Of a stretch of 64,000 nucleotides of DNA, positions 43,130 to 52,349 are shown piece by piece. The stretch's first letter is position 1, and the number at the start of each line of letters is the position of its first letter. Under the pieces are notes generated by a model. That model was not told where the DNA came from and did no database searches. It saw only the letters and a program-made list of their open reading frames with translations. The DNA comes from Desulfosarcina ovata subsp. ovata (GTDB lineage Bacteria > Desulfobacterota > Desulfobacteria > Desulfobacterales > Desulfosarcinaceae). Location of the stretch: contig NZ_AP021879.1 in the NCBI RefSeq assembly GCF_009689005.1, forward strand, positions 248,001-312,000, given 5' to 3'. The translations under genes and the position numbers were made by a program.

Positions 43130-43779
43130 CAAAAATGAGCGATTACCAGAGGGAACAACTCGACACCCTCAAAACCGTTCGCCAGGGACTTTTGCGGATC
43201 AAAGCCGGCGGCAGGCAGCGTCTGCGTGAACAGATCCAGCCTTACATGGCATTCAGGCAAACCGTGGATCGGTTTCTGCAGCGTCATTTTAGCGGTATAT
43301 GCACACGTACCTGCTACGACAGCAAGACCAGTGCTTGTTGCAGCAAAGATGGGATCATTACTTTTTTTGCCGATACGGTGGTCAATGCGCTGAATTCAAC
43401 TGCTACGCAACTGGATCATCTGGAGACGATCCTGCGCCGGAAAAATGCCGGGCATCGCTGTATCTATCTGGGACCGGACGGCTGCCTGTGGTCGGTGCGG
43501 CCGGTGGTCTGCGCCATGTTTCTGTGCGACCGGGCCATGGACACGGTTTTCGAAAAAGAACCCGATCTAAAATCGCGGTGGGAAGCGTTGCGCCGTCAGG
43601 AACGCGGGTTCAAATGGCCGGACCGGCCGGTGCTTTTCGATGATCTGGAAAAAGCGTTTTTGAATCTGGGCCTGCGTTCGTCACTCATGCACCTGAACTT
43701 CAGCCCGGGCCTGCTCAACGTCAAACGCAAAGCCGGGCTGTTGGACCCTTCAGGCGGACCGGCAGTGCCGACCGCCTGA
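43126..43779 (+). CDS. Cysteine-cluster (YkgJ-like) protein
   Basis: A 217-residue protein. Cysteines in CTRTCYDSKTSACCSKDG near residues 59-74 and CIYLGPDGCLWSVRPVVCAMFLC near 108-130 resemble the zinc- or iron-chelating CxnCC clusters of YkgJ-family proteins; the exact spacing differs from the common form, so the assignment is tentative. No signal peptide. Start at 43126 (ATGACAAAAATG) with AAGGAA upstream; the frame is open to 42844 but upstream codons encode the amidohydrolase remnant in another frame. Confidence 0.6.
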   Translation: MTKMSDYQREQLDTLKTVRQGLLRIKAGGRQRLREQIQPYMAFRQTVDRFLQRHFSGICTRTCYDSKTSACCSKDGIITFFADTVVNALNSTATQLDHLETILRRKNAGHRCIYLGPDGCLWSVRPVVCAMFLCDRAMDTVFEKEPDLKSRWEALRRQERGFKWPDRPVLFDDLEKAFLNLGLRSSLMHLNFSPGLLNVKRKAGLLDPSGGPAVPTA

Positions 43780-43784
43780 AGGGT
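43745..43784. terminator. Bidirectional hairpin between convergent genes
   Basis: Perfect 13-bp arms ACCCTTCAGGCGG (43745-43757) and CCGCCTGAAGGGT (43772-43784). The hairpin overlaps the end of the YkgJ-like gene and lies 9 bp from the end of acnA. No T-run on either side. Confidence 0.6.
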
Positions 43785-43792
43785 GGGGATAG

Positions 43793-46540
43793 CTAAGAAT
43801 CGGCCATCATCTTGCGTATGACACAGGGCAGGATACCGCCGTTCTCAAAGTACTCCACATCCACCTCCGTATCCAGGCGGGAGGTGACATTGAAATCGAT
43901 TTCACTTCCATCCGCCTTGACGGCCTTCACGGAGAGCGTTTTGCGCGGTATCATATTCCCGATACCGGAGATGCTGAAGGTCTCCGAACCATCCAGCCCC
44001 AGATGCTGGGCACTTTCCCCATCGGCAAAGACCAGGGGCAAAACGCCCATGCCCACCAGATTGTTGCGGTGGATGCGCTCATAGGATTCGGCGATGACGG
44101 CCTTAATTCCCAACAGGTTGGTGCCCTTGGCAGCCCAGTCCCGGGAGGAGCCGGTGCCGTATTCCTTGCCCCCCAGTACGATCAGCGGCGTGCCTTCGCG
44201 TTTATAGGCCATGGCTGCATCAAAGTTATACATCTGTTTGTTTTCCGGAAACTTCACGGTAAAACTGCCCTGTTTGGGATCCACGAGCCGGTTCTTGATA
44301 CGGATATTGCCGAAAGTGCCGCGCATCATCACCTCATGATTTCCGCGACGGGAGCCGTAGGAGTTGAAGTCCCCCTGATTGACCCCGTTTGCAATCAGAT
44401 ACTGTCCGGCCGGATAATCTTCGGGAATGGCCCCGGCCGGGGAGATATGGTCGGTGGTGACCGAATCACCCAAAAGCAGAAACGCGCGGGCGTTGCTAAT
44501 ATCACCGGGTATTTGGGGCGTAATCGAAAATCCGTCGAAATAGGGTGGATTCTTGATATAGGTGGATGCCGCGTTCCAGGCAAACGTGGTGCTTTCGGCC
44601 GTATCCAGCGCCTCCCAGAATTGATCCCCGTCAAAAATCCGGGCGTACTCCTGCTCGTAAAATTCCTTGTTTACATGGGCCTTGACCAACTCGTCGATCT
44701 GCTCGTGGGCCGGCCACAGGTCTTCCAGATAGACGGGCTCGCCGTTGGGATCGATCCCCACGGGTTCGACGGTCAGATCGATATCCACCCGTCCGGCCAG
44801 GGCAAAGGCCATCACCAGCATAGGGGATGCCAGGAAATTGGATTTGATGTTCTGGTGGATGCGGGCCTCGAAATTGCGGTTGCCGGAAAGCACGGCGGCG
44901 ACATTCAAATCATTTTCCTTGATCAGCGCTTCGATGTCCGGATTCAGGGGACCGCTGTTGCCGATGCAGGTGGTACAGCCAAACGCGGCCAGGTGAAATC
45001 CCAGCGCCTTGAAATAGGGCATCAACCCGGCGGCCTGCAGGTAATCCATAACCACTTTGGATCCCGGCGCCAGCGATGTCTTTACAAAGGGAGGGACCCG
45101 CAGTCCCTTGGAAACGGCGTTTTTGGCAATCAGTCCGGCGCCCATGAGCACATGGGGGTTGGAGGTGTTGGTACAGGAGGTGATGGCGGCAATGACGATG
45201 TTGCCATCGCCGAGTTTTACCGGTTGGCCGCCCAACTGCAGATCGAACTGGCGCGGGGCCAGGGGACGGCATTGCCGGGCGCGTGAGTTTTGGTTGCCCG
45301 ACTCGTCGTGGAATTCGGAGATCTGTTTGATTTCGGCATTCCGGTCGTATGCACAGCCGAGAATATCGGCAAACGCGCGTTTCAGGTCGGGTAGGGCAAT
45401 CCGATCCTGGGGGCGGGCCGGACCTGCCAGGGAGGGCTCGACCGTTGATAGATCGAGTTCGACCACTTGGGTGAACTCAGGGTCCGCGTCGCCGGTGTAG
45501 AACATCCCGGTTGCCTTGGTGTACGCTTCCACCAGTTTTGCCCGCTCGCCACGCCCGGTGAGTTTGAGGTAGGCCAGGGTCTTTTCGTCCACCGGGAAGA
45601 ACCCCAGGGTGGCACCGTATTCCGGTGTCATGTTGGCAATGGTCGCCCGATCGGTGACAGAGAGGCTTTTCATCCCGGGGCCGAAATACTCGACGAACTT
45701 TTCGACCACCTTGACCTGGCGCAGCATTTCGGTGATGGTCAGTACCAGGTCGGTGGCCGTGACCCCTTCCTTCAGCCGACCGGTCAGCTTGACCCCAATC
45801 ACCTCGGGGATGGACATGTAATAGGGTTGGCCCAGCATCACCGCTTCGGCTTCAATACCACCCACGCCCCAGCCCATGACACCGATGCCGTTGATCATGG
45901 GAGTGTGGGAATCGGTTCCTACAACGGTATCCAGATACGCAACGGGGGCATCGCCGCCATCCTGGCTGATCACCACCCGGCCGAGGTTCTCGAGATTGAC
46001 CTGGTGGCAGATACCCGAATTGGGCGGAACGACTTTGAAATTGGCAAAGCTTTTCTGGGCCCATTTGAGCAATTCGTAGCGTTCACTGTTGCGGCGGTAT
46101 TCCAGATTGACGTTTTTTTCCAGGGCCTCGTCCGTACCGAAAAAATCCACCTGGACCGAGTGATCCACAATCAGTTCCGTGGGAACCAGCGGGTTGACCC
46201 GTGCCGGATCCTTGCCCAGGGTTTTCACCGCATCGCGCATGGCTGCCAGATCCACCACGGCCGGTACGCCGGTAAAATCCTGCATGAGAACCCGTGCCGG
46301 ATGGTAGGGGATCTCCACGGGCGCATCATAGGTTTTTTTCCAGCCGACAATGTTGTTCAGATCCGTCTGTTTGACCACCCGATTGTCGAATTTCCGTAAA
46401 AGGTTTTCCAACAGAATCCGAATCGAGAAGGGCAGTGTCTTAATGGCAATGCCCGCGTCGGCGGCATATTGCGGGAAATCGAAATAGGTGAATGTTTTTT
46501 CATCGACTTGAAGGGGTTTCGCATAATCCGTGTTTTTCAT
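43793..46540 (-). CDS. acnA: Aconitate hydratase (AcnA/IRP1 type)
   Basis: A 915-residue aconitase that interconverts citrate and isocitrate in the cytoplasm, for the oxidative or reductive citric acid cycle. It belongs to the AcnA/IRP1 group by length and by VDHSVQVDFFG near residue 127 and DSHTPMINGIGVMGWGVGG near 200-230. Cluster ligands are Cys in TSCTNTSNP (about 455) and TTCIGNSGPL (two Cys, about 520). The swivel domain ends with YGTGSSRDWAAKG. AGGA precedes the ATG. It is a single-gene unit with its own promoter next to rlmD. Confidence 0.97.
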   Translation of the reverse strand: MKNTDYAKPLQVDEKTFTYFDFPQYAADAGIAIKTLPFSIRILLENLLRKFDNRVVKQTDLNNIVGWKKTYDAPVEIPYHPARVLMQDFTGVPAVVDLAAMRDAVKTLGKDPARVNPLVPTELIVDHSVQVDFFGTDEALEKNVNLEYRRNSERYELLKWAQKSFANFKVVPPNSGICHQVNLENLGRVVISQDGGDAPVAYLDTVVGTDSHTPMINGIGVMGWGVGGIEAEAVMLGQPYYMSIPEVIGVKLTGRLKEGVTATDLVLTITEMLRQVKVVEKFVEYFGPGMKSLSVTDRATIANMTPEYGATLGFFPVDEKTLAYLKLTGRGERAKLVEAYTKATGMFYTGDADPEFTQVVELDLSTVEPSLAGPARPQDRIALPDLKRAFADILGCAYDRNAEIKQISEFHDESGNQNSRARQCRPLAPRQFDLQLGGQPVKLGDGNIVIAAITSCTNTSNPHVLMGAGLIAKNAVSKGLRVPPFVKTSLAPGSKVVMDYLQAAGLMPYFKALGFHLAAFGCTTCIGNSGPLNPDIEALIKENDLNVAAVLSGNRNFEARIHQNIKSNFLASPMLVMAFALAGRVDIDLTVEPVGIDPNGEPVYLEDLWPAHEQIDELVKAHVNKEFYEQEYARIFDGDQFWEALDTAESTTFAWNAASTYIKNPPYFDGFSITPQIPGDISNARAFLLLGDSVTTDHISPAGAIPEDYPAGQYLIANGVNQGDFNSYGSRRGNHEVMMRGTFGNIRIKNRLVDPKQGSFTVKFPENKQMYNFDAAMAYKREGTPLIVLGGKEYGTGSSRDWAAKGTNLLGIKAVIAESYERIHRNNLVGMGVLPLVFADGESAQHLGLDGSETFSISGIGNMIPRKTLSVKAVKADGSEIDFNVTSRLDTEVDVEYFENGGILPCVIRKMMADS

Positions 46541-46719
46541 GGTTGGTCCTTTTTCGGGTTATGATGAAATTGGAAAATGATCGAACGAAAAAAAAGAGAT
46601 GACGGATCTACGCCGAATTTGGCATATACGGTGTCGGGACTGGTGATAACTTCCGCCAAAATTTACTAAATTAATGAAAAATAGCCGTATAGGCAAGCAA
46701 AAATAGGAATCCAATACGA

Positions 46720-48105
46720 ATGTCCGTAAAGAAAAAGCAGATTGTTGAATGTGAGGTCACCGATGTGGCCTTTGGCGGGAAAGGGTTGGCCAAAATTGAC
46801 GGGTTTGCCGTCTTTATCGACCAGACCGTTACCGGTGATCGGGTGGCCGCCAGGATTGTCCGCAAAAAACGCAATTACGCCGAAGCCGTGGTTCAGGAGC
46901 TCTTACGCCCGTCGCCCTTGCGGGTCACGGCACCCTGTCCGTACAGCGGTTATTGCGGGGGCTGTAAGTGGCAGTTTATCGATTACGCCGAGCAGATCGC
47001 GCTGAAACGCCAGCATGTGGTAGACTGCCTGGCGCACATCGCCTTGATCGACGATGCAACCGTTCATGAAACCATCCCCTCGGAACGGATTTTCGGATAC
47101 CGCAACAAAATGGAGTTTTCCTGTTCTGATCGCCGTTGGTTGATGCCCCATGAACTGGGCACTGAAACGGATATGGGGTTTGCTCTGGGGCTGCATGTGC
47201 CCGGCACCTTCCACAAGGTGCTCGACACGCGTGCCTGCCTGCTGCAACCGGAGCCGGGGAATCAGATCCTCGATATGGTTCGTGAATTCATGCGCGCTTC
47301 CCGGCGGCCGGTGTACGGACTGCGCAGTCACGAGGGATTCTGGCGTTTTCTCATGCTGCGCCATTCGGTTGCCAAAGACCAGTGGATGGTCAATGTGGTT
47401 ACCTCCGAAGAGGACCGGGACGCCGTGGCCCCGTTGGTTGAGATGATCGGGCACCGGTTTCCCCAGGTTACCAGCGTGATCAACAACATCACCGCCAGAA
47501 AGTCGGGTGTGGCCATTGGCGAGAGGGAGATACTCCTTGCCGGTGAACCGGTTCTGCGGGACGGTATCGGCCCATATGCATTTGACGTCTCTGCCAACTC
47601 CTTTTTCCAGACCAACACGCGCGGTGCAAAGACGCTCTACGACACGGTGGCTCAATACGCCGACCTGGACGGCAACGAAAGCGTGGTGGACCTGTACTGC
47701 GGCACCGGAACGATCGCCATTTGGCTGGCGTCACACGCCCGTGAGATCATCGGCCTGGAGCTGGTGGAGAGTGCCGTGGCCGACGCACGCAAAAATTGCA
47801 TAGCCAACGGCATCGACAACTGCCGGTTCATCCTTGGCGACATCAAGGAGACCCTGGCATCGATCCCGGCGGTACCGGATATGCTGGTAATCGACCCGCC
47901 ACGGATCGGGATGCACAAAGATGTGGTCACTCAGGTGCTGGGCATGGCGCCGCCATCCATCGTCTATGTATCCTGCAACCCCGCCACCCTGGCCAGGGAT
48001 ATGATATCATTGAAGGAAATCTATGCGTTGAAAGAGGTTCAGCCGGTAGACATGTTTCCGCACACTTTTCATGTTGAGTCGGTGGCCCGGCTGGTCAAAC
48101 GGTGA
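46720..48105 (+). CDS. rlmD: 23S rRNA (uracil-5-)-methyltransferase, RlmD family
   Basis: A 461-residue SAM-dependent RNA methyltransferase of the RumA/RlmD family, which makes 5-methyluridine in 23S rRNA. TRAM domain at about 5-65, Fe-S cysteines in CPYSGYCGGCKW and CLLQPE, the SAM-binding VVDLYCGTGTIAIWLA, VIDPPRIG, and the catalytic SCNPATLARD near the C-terminus. Full length. AGGAA upstream of the ATG. The exact uridine target (RlmD or RlmC-like) cannot be fixed from sequence. Confidence 0.93.
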   Translation: MSVKKKQIVECEVTDVAFGGKGLAKIDGFAVFIDQTVTGDRVAARIVRKKRNYAEAVVQELLRPSPLRVTAPCPYSGYCGGCKWQFIDYAEQIALKRQHVVDCLAHIALIDDATVHETIPSERIFGYRNKMEFSCSDRRWLMPHELGTETDMGFALGLHVPGTFHKVLDTRACLLQPEPGNQILDMVREFMRASRRPVYGLRSHEGFWRFLMLRHSVAKDQWMVNVVTSEEDRDAVAPLVEMIGHRFPQVTSVINNITARKSGVAIGEREILLAGEPVLRDGIGPYAFDVSANSFFQTNTRGAKTLYDTVAQYADLDGNESVVDLYCGTGTIAIWLASHAREIIGLELVESAVADARKNCIANGIDNCRFILGDIKETLASIPAVPDMLVIDPPRIGMHKDVVTQVLGMAPPSIVYVSCNPATLARDMISLKEIYALKEVQPVDMFPHTFHVESVARLVKR

Positions 48106-48226
48106 CGGATTCGTAAAAATCCCGATATCGGCGTTACGCGTATCCTTCGTCACTGCGGAGTACGCTAAGTACACCTCATTCCTCAGGATTCGCAAGCCTT
48201 GATCTCGGACTTTTTACAAATCCGTC
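48104..48226. repeat. Inverted-repeat element after rlmD
   Basis: Ends GACGGATTCGTAAAAATCC and the complement of GGACTTTTTACAAATCCGTC form an imperfect inverted repeat of about 22 bp enclosing 80 bp. The left end overlaps the rlmD stop codon. A similar end, AATCCGTCTAA, occurs at about 55543. It looks like a short non-autonomous mobile element. The remaining 200 bp to the next start at 48430 show no gene. Confidence 0.55.
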
Positions 48227-48429
48227 TAAACGGCGACTTTTTGCGAGACCATCAAACGCTAAGGCGTGCATTGGTCCACCGGCCAGCCCCCATGCCTCGA
48301 ATATAATTGACGTTTTGGTAAAAATTATTGTTAAATCAAGTGAACTGCGTTAATTAAACAGATCCAAGGCAGCCCTCCGAATTACTACCTTTCACCGGGC
48401 AGGGGTGATCGTTGCATAGGAGTTCAAAC

Positions 48430-49041
48430 ATGTCCACGTTTCAAAAATTAAGAAAAGAGGAACGCGAAACTCGCAAAAACCTGATCGTCGACGCGGCCAT
48501 GGAGTTGTTCAGCCAGAAGGATTTTCATAAAATCGGCATGCGCGACATTGCCAAGCGGGCCGGCATCTCTGCCGCTGCCATTTACCGCTATTTTCCCAGC
48601 CGGGACGATGTGTTTGTCGAGGCACTGGTTCGCCATATGCTCATCGTCGAGGCGCTTTTCGAAAAAAATATTCAGGACGGTCAAACCTCCCTCGAAGAAA
48701 TGGCCTTGCTCAGTGTGGATTATCTTCTTGAAAACAAAACGGTGTTTCAGATGATGGGTCATTTTATGGTTACGGGGCAGATCCAACCCAAAGCCATGGA
48801 TCGGTACAATGAAGTCCAGCGCCGGTTTCTTGACCTGCTGGAACGGGTTCACCATCAGACCGAAGTCGGAGCGAACAGCCGTCTGGTGACCCATGCCATC
48901 TATGCCTCCATTACCGGTGTGGTCATGGCGTTTAAGAACTATCCGGGACGATCGCCCGAAGAGATCAAACGCCACATTTATCGCCTGATCCGTATTATCA
49001 GCAGTGTGTTTGCCACCGGTCAGATTCCCCAAGATCTATAA
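48430..49041 (+). CDS. TetR-family transcriptional regulator
   Basis: A 203-residue repressor-type regulator. The N-terminal helix-turn-helix reads RDIAKRAGISAAAIYRYFPSRDDVF at about residues 36-60 in parts AGISAAAIYRYFPSR, which is classic TetR. The helical C-terminal domain binds an unknown ligand. AGGAG upstream of 48430 sets the start; six more codons are open. It lies 20 bp upstream of darP, in the same direction, with no obvious target gene beside it. Confidence 0.9.
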   Translation: MSTFQKLRKEERETRKNLIVDAAMELFSQKDFHKIGMRDIAKRAGISAAAIYRYFPSRDDVFVEALVRHMLIVEALFEKNIQDGQTSLEEMALLSVDYLLENKTVFQMMGHFMVTGQIQPKAMDRYNEVQRRFLDLLERVHHQTEVGANSRLVTHAIYASITGVVMAFKNYPGRSPEEIKRHIYRLIRIISSVFATGQIPQDL

Positions 49042-49061
49042 AAATCAACATAGGGTGACCC

Positions 49062-49556
49062 ATGGAACCGCTTGCAAATAATGAAAAAAGTCGCACTCAG
49101 CTGAAAAAGGAGGCCAAGGCCCTTCAGCAGATCGGCGTGCGCTTGGCCACCCTTTCGGATGATCAACTGGGCCGGATGAATTTGCCGGACGACTTGATGG
49201 AAGCCATACGGGATGTCCGGTCAATGCGGTCCCACGGTGCGCGCCGGCGCCAGATGCAGTATATCGGCACATTGATGCGCCAGGTGGCGGTCGCCCCCAT
49301 CGAACAGGCACTCATGGACATTGAGCAGGGGGCCCATCAGCAGGCCCGGGCGTTTCAGCGGGTGGAGTCCTGGCGCGACCGGCTGGTGACCGGTGATGAT
49401 AAATTGATGAATGAAATCCTTGAGCGGTTCCCCGATGCTAACCGCCAGCGTCTGGGGCAACTGGTGCGCAGCGCCCGCAAGGAGATCGGAAAAGAGGCGC
49501 CGAAACGGTCGGCGCGCCATCTTTTCCGTTATCTTCAGGAGTTGACCAGCGGTTGA
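49062..49556 (+). CDS. darP: Ribosome-associated protein DarP (YjgA, DUF615)
   Basis: A 164-residue DUF615 protein. EKSRTQLKKEAKALQQIGVRL at the N-terminus (part SRTQLKKEAKALQQIG), MRSHGARRRQMQYIGTLMR in the centre and ARHLFRYLQEL at the end are diagnostic. E. coli DarP binds late 50S ribosome assembly intermediates and promotes their maturation. Helical and basic as expected. Translated shortly after the TetR gene. Confidence 0.92.
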   Translation: MEPLANNEKSRTQLKKEAKALQQIGVRLATLSDDQLGRMNLPDDLMEAIRDVRSMRSHGARRRQMQYIGTLMRQVAVAPIEQALMDIEQGAHQQARAFQRVESWRDRLVTGDDKLMNEILERFPDANRQRLGQLVRSARKEIGKEAPKRSARHLFRYLQELTSG

Positions 49557-49572
49557 ATACAGAACCGGGTGG

Positions 49573-50007
49573 CTAAAACGCCCCCAACTGGCATTTTGTG
49601 ATTTTGATGCCCATGGCTTCACAGGCCGACGAAATCTCTAGCTTGGACATATTCATCTCTTTGGCCACCGTCCAGGCCGCGGCGCAGGAAATTCGTTCGT
49701 TATCCACGGCTTTTTCAATGGCGTGTTTGAGCGGTTCGGCGACGGTCGAGGTCGCTTTTATGGCTTTCTCTTTATTATCGCCGTAACCAAAAAGTCCCAG
49801 CTGGCATTTATGAATACGCTTTTCCAGCAAATCAATGGTCATGCCCACGGTCTGCGGGGTGCAACCATGTTTCTCGGCAATCGCGTGGGCGGCTGAGCAG
49901 GTGATCTTTCCATCTTTCTCTTTGGCGGCAATCGCTTCGGCAATGGTCGGATCAATTTCTCCGCCAGGATGTTTGGCGGCGTAATGGCCGGCATCTTCAT
50001 GTGTCAT
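49573..50007 (-). CDS. Protein with an internally repeated Cys-containing domain
   Basis: A 144-residue soluble protein of unknown family. Two related units are visible: about 28-73 (DGKITCSAAHAIAEKHG ... RIHKCQLGLF) and about 99-144 (NERISCAAAWTVAKEMN ... KITKCQLGAF). Each has one Cys at the beginning and one in KCQLG at the end, so each may form a small helical domain with a disulfide or metal site. GAGG precedes the ATG. Convergent with darP. Confidence 0.65.
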   Translation of the reverse strand: MTHEDAGHYAAKHPGGEIDPTIAEAIAAKEKDGKITCSAAHAIAEKHGCTPQTVGMTIDLLEKRIHKCQLGLFGYGDNKEKAIKATSTVAEPLKHAIEKAVDNERISCAAAWTVAKEMNMSKLEISSACEAMGIKITKCQLGAF

Positions 50008-50100
50008 AAAAACCTCGCATCAATTCAGTAATCGTCTGTTGTTGGTAAAAGCGGGTAAAAACGCCCGGCGAAACAGCGGCTGGTGGCTGAGAAAATTACT

Positions 50101-50403
50101 TTAGCGCTTGTTTTTCTTTCCGGCAAGTACCCATTTGAGACTCCATGCCAGGACAACCGGTCCGATGCCCCAGAGGGAAAATGCAGCCAGACCATTTTGC
50201 CAGGGTTTGAAGCAAACGGCCCAGGCCGCCGGCCAGAGCAAAGACAAAACAATCGCGAAACGCATGGGGCGGGATAGCGTCGGGCCGCTGCGCCTGACAA
50301 TCGTTTGTTGCGGCGGATGCCTGGGAGAGAGCATCCGGGGAATCATAAAAATCCCCAGAACAATGAGCAAAATAATCAGAATTTCCTGTATCCCTGAAAA
50401 CAT
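50101..50403 (-). CDS. Small two- or three-span membrane protein
   Basis: A 100-residue protein beginning MFSGIQEILIILLIVLGIF, with a second hydrophobic part near 44-68 and a third near 72-92, and a basic end (GKKNKR). The arginine/proline segment after the first helix lies inside. Unknown function. AAGGAT precedes the start at 50403; the frame is open further but lacks a ribosome site. Confidence 0.6.
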   Translation of the reverse strand: MFSGIQEILIILLIVLGIFMIPRMLSPRHPPQQTIVRRSGPTLSRPMRFAIVLSLLWPAAWAVCFKPWQNGLAAFSLWGIGPVVLAWSLKWVLAGKKNKR

Positions 50404-50565
50404 GAGTATCCTTTGGTCTGCTGCCGCACACGGTTTGCGAAAGAAATTTTTAGCATAAGCCATGGGGTTAGGCAAATGGACAATGCCCTATCGATTCGAT
50501 ATAAAAGTGGAAATGCATGGCATTACCGATTATCGTGGAAGGGGAGGCTGACAGAAAGCAATCAC

Positions 50566-52068
50566 ATGGATATTAATCAACTGCACCTGTCCCCAAATAC
50601 CAGAGACCTGACCCGGACCACCGATCCGACGCTTTCGCTGCGTGAGGGAGACCGTTTTTCGGCGGCCGTGCTGGAGGTGGGCGACAATGGTCGCGATGCG
50701 ATGATCGCTTTCGGTCGTTTTCAGGCCTATGCACGCCTGCCCATTCCCGTGGTTACCGGACAGGAGATTAACCTGCAGGTGATCTCAGCCGGACAAGGCC
50801 TGCGCCTGGTCATGGCCCCCCCCGATGGCGGAACCAAAAGCACCCCGGCGGCAGGCACGCTGACCGTTGATTCGTTTGAGGTGCTTTCCGAAAAGTCGTC
50901 CATTTCCAACGGGTTGCGTGCGCTGACCCCCGGCAGCACCCTTCAGGGCCGGATCACCGGTTTTGCGAAAGACGGCCAGTTGCTGGTGGATTTTGGCGAA
51001 TTCAAGGCCTTTGCCAAAGTTGACATCCCCGTTCGGCAAGGGCAGACCCTGACGCTCAGTGTCAATCCCAGTGATCAGGGCCTCTCCCTGAGCGTGGCTG
51101 GTCCGCAGACTGCTCCGGGGATGCCTGTGGCAGATGCCACCGCGCCGCTTCCGTCCCCAACGCCCGGCACGACGGTTGCTGCCGGACTGCCGGCCGCCCC
51201 CGGTGCCACGGAAATGAACGCACTGCGCGAGGCGATCGGCGCCATGCTGCGCGACGTTCCACAAGCGGCAAGGAGTGACGTTGTATCGGTACCGGTCCAG
51301 TCCGCGCTGGAGAATCTGCAACAGATCTTACGCCCGGTATCTCCTGGCGACGGTTTGTCAACCCTTATGGGAAGGGTGAAGAGTTTTGTCGAAAACTCTG
51401 GAATTTATTTTGAAAAACGACTTGAATCCATTATTCGGGAATTGCAGCCGGAGCGACCATCCTCTCCGTCATCCGGACCGCCGCCCGACCATCCGGCCAT
51501 CCGTACCCTGATGGTGACCGATCTGAAGCCCAACCTGCTGGTGCTGAAGCAGTTTCTGGATTCTCAGGCGGAAACTTCGAAAGGGGCGGATCGTGCCATG
51601 CTGGAGACCATGAAAAGTGTGGTTGACCGGGCTCTCGCCAACATTGAGCAGCAACACCAGACTGCCACGGAAAAGCCGGTTTCCACGGATGTTTTTCAGT
51701 CCTTTTCCCATCTGCTTTTTCTGACCGATCCGAATAAAAATGCACGGCTGAAGGTTTACTATGCCAGGAAGGGGCGTGATGATGACCAGAAAGCGCCGCG
51801 GGTCTCCCTGCTGCTCGATATGGATCGTATGGGAACCGTGCGCAGCGACTTATGGATGGTGGGCAAGGATCTGAATATCACTTTTTTTGTCAAGGATGCG
51901 GATATAAAGACCGCCATCGAATCCACCCATCAGCAGATCAAAGCGATGTTAAGCGACACATTTAACACCGTGGCGGTCAGTGTGGTGGTCAGTGAAAAGA
52001 AAATTGCCCAATTTGACGGGGAGGACCTGATGCCGGTGACACGCAGCCAGGTGGATGTGACCATATGA
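50566..52068 (+). CDS. FliK-like hook-length control protein
   Basis: A 500-residue protein. The N-terminal half has two related beta-rich segments (VLEVGDNGRDAMIAFGRFQAYARLP and RITGFAKDGQLLVDFGEFKAFAKVD in part), then a Pro/Ala linker. The C-terminal 100 residues (APRVSLLLDMDRMGTVRSDLW ... VAVSVVVSEKK, shown in parts) match the Flg_hook domain of FliK. FliK measures hook length and switches flagellar export by contacting FlhB. The following gene encodes an FlhB C-terminal-like protein, so this pair probably works together. ATG at 50566 lies 14 bases after GGGGAGG, a wide spacing; the frame is open upstream to 50413. Confidence 0.7.
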   Translation: MDINQLHLSPNTRDLTRTTDPTLSLREGDRFSAAVLEVGDNGRDAMIAFGRFQAYARLPIPVVTGQEINLQVISAGQGLRLVMAPPDGGTKSTPAAGTLTVDSFEVLSEKSSISNGLRALTPGSTLQGRITGFAKDGQLLVDFGEFKAFAKVDIPVRQGQTLTLSVNPSDQGLSLSVAGPQTAPGMPVADATAPLPSPTPGTTVAAGLPAAPGATEMNALREAIGAMLRDVPQAARSDVVSVPVQSALENLQQILRPVSPGDGLSTLMGRVKSFVENSGIYFEKRLESIIRELQPERPSSPSSGPPPDHPAIRTLMVTDLKPNLLVLKQFLDSQAETSKGADRAMLETMKSVVDRALANIEQQHQTATEKPVSTDVFQSFSHLLFLTDPNKNARLKVYYARKGRDDDQKAPRVSLLLDMDRMGTVRSDLWMVGKDLNITFFVKDADIKTAIESTHQQIKAMLSDTFNTVAVSVVVSEKKIAQFDGEDLMPVTRSQVDVTI

Positions 52069-52331
52069 ACGACCGACGGTTAAAAAAAGCCGCGGCCCTG
52101 CATTACGATCAGGCCCAGAATATGGCCCCACGGGTCGTGGCCAAAGGAAAAGGGGTCATCGCCGAGAAAATCGTCGAACTTGCCCGCCGCAACGATGTGC
52201 CCCTTTACGAGGATCCGAACCTGGTCAACGTTCTGGAGGCTCTGGAACTGGAGTCCCACATCCCGGCCGAACTTTACCGCGCCGTTGCCGAAGTGCTGGT
52301 ATTTATCTACCGGCTCAACGGCAAGCTGTAG
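52065..52331 (+). CDS. FlhB C-terminal-domain protein (FlhX-like)
   Basis: An 88-residue protein equal to the cytoplasmic domain of FlhB/YscU export switches. AAALHYDQAQNMAPRVVAKGKGVIAEKIVELAR in parts ALHYDQAQNMAPRVVAKG and VIAEKIVELARRNDVP are family features, and LYRAVAEVLVFIY the end. It has no membrane part and lacks NPTH, the autocleavage motif. Such proteins can replace part of FlhB function. Start overlaps the FliK-like gene's stop (ATGA). Confidence 0.88.
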   Translation: MNDRRLKKAAALHYDQAQNMAPRVVAKGKGVIAEKIVELARRNDVPLYEDPNLVNVLEALELESHIPAELYRAVAEVLVFIYRLNGKL

Positions 52332-52349
52332 AATATCGTTTCCGGTCCG

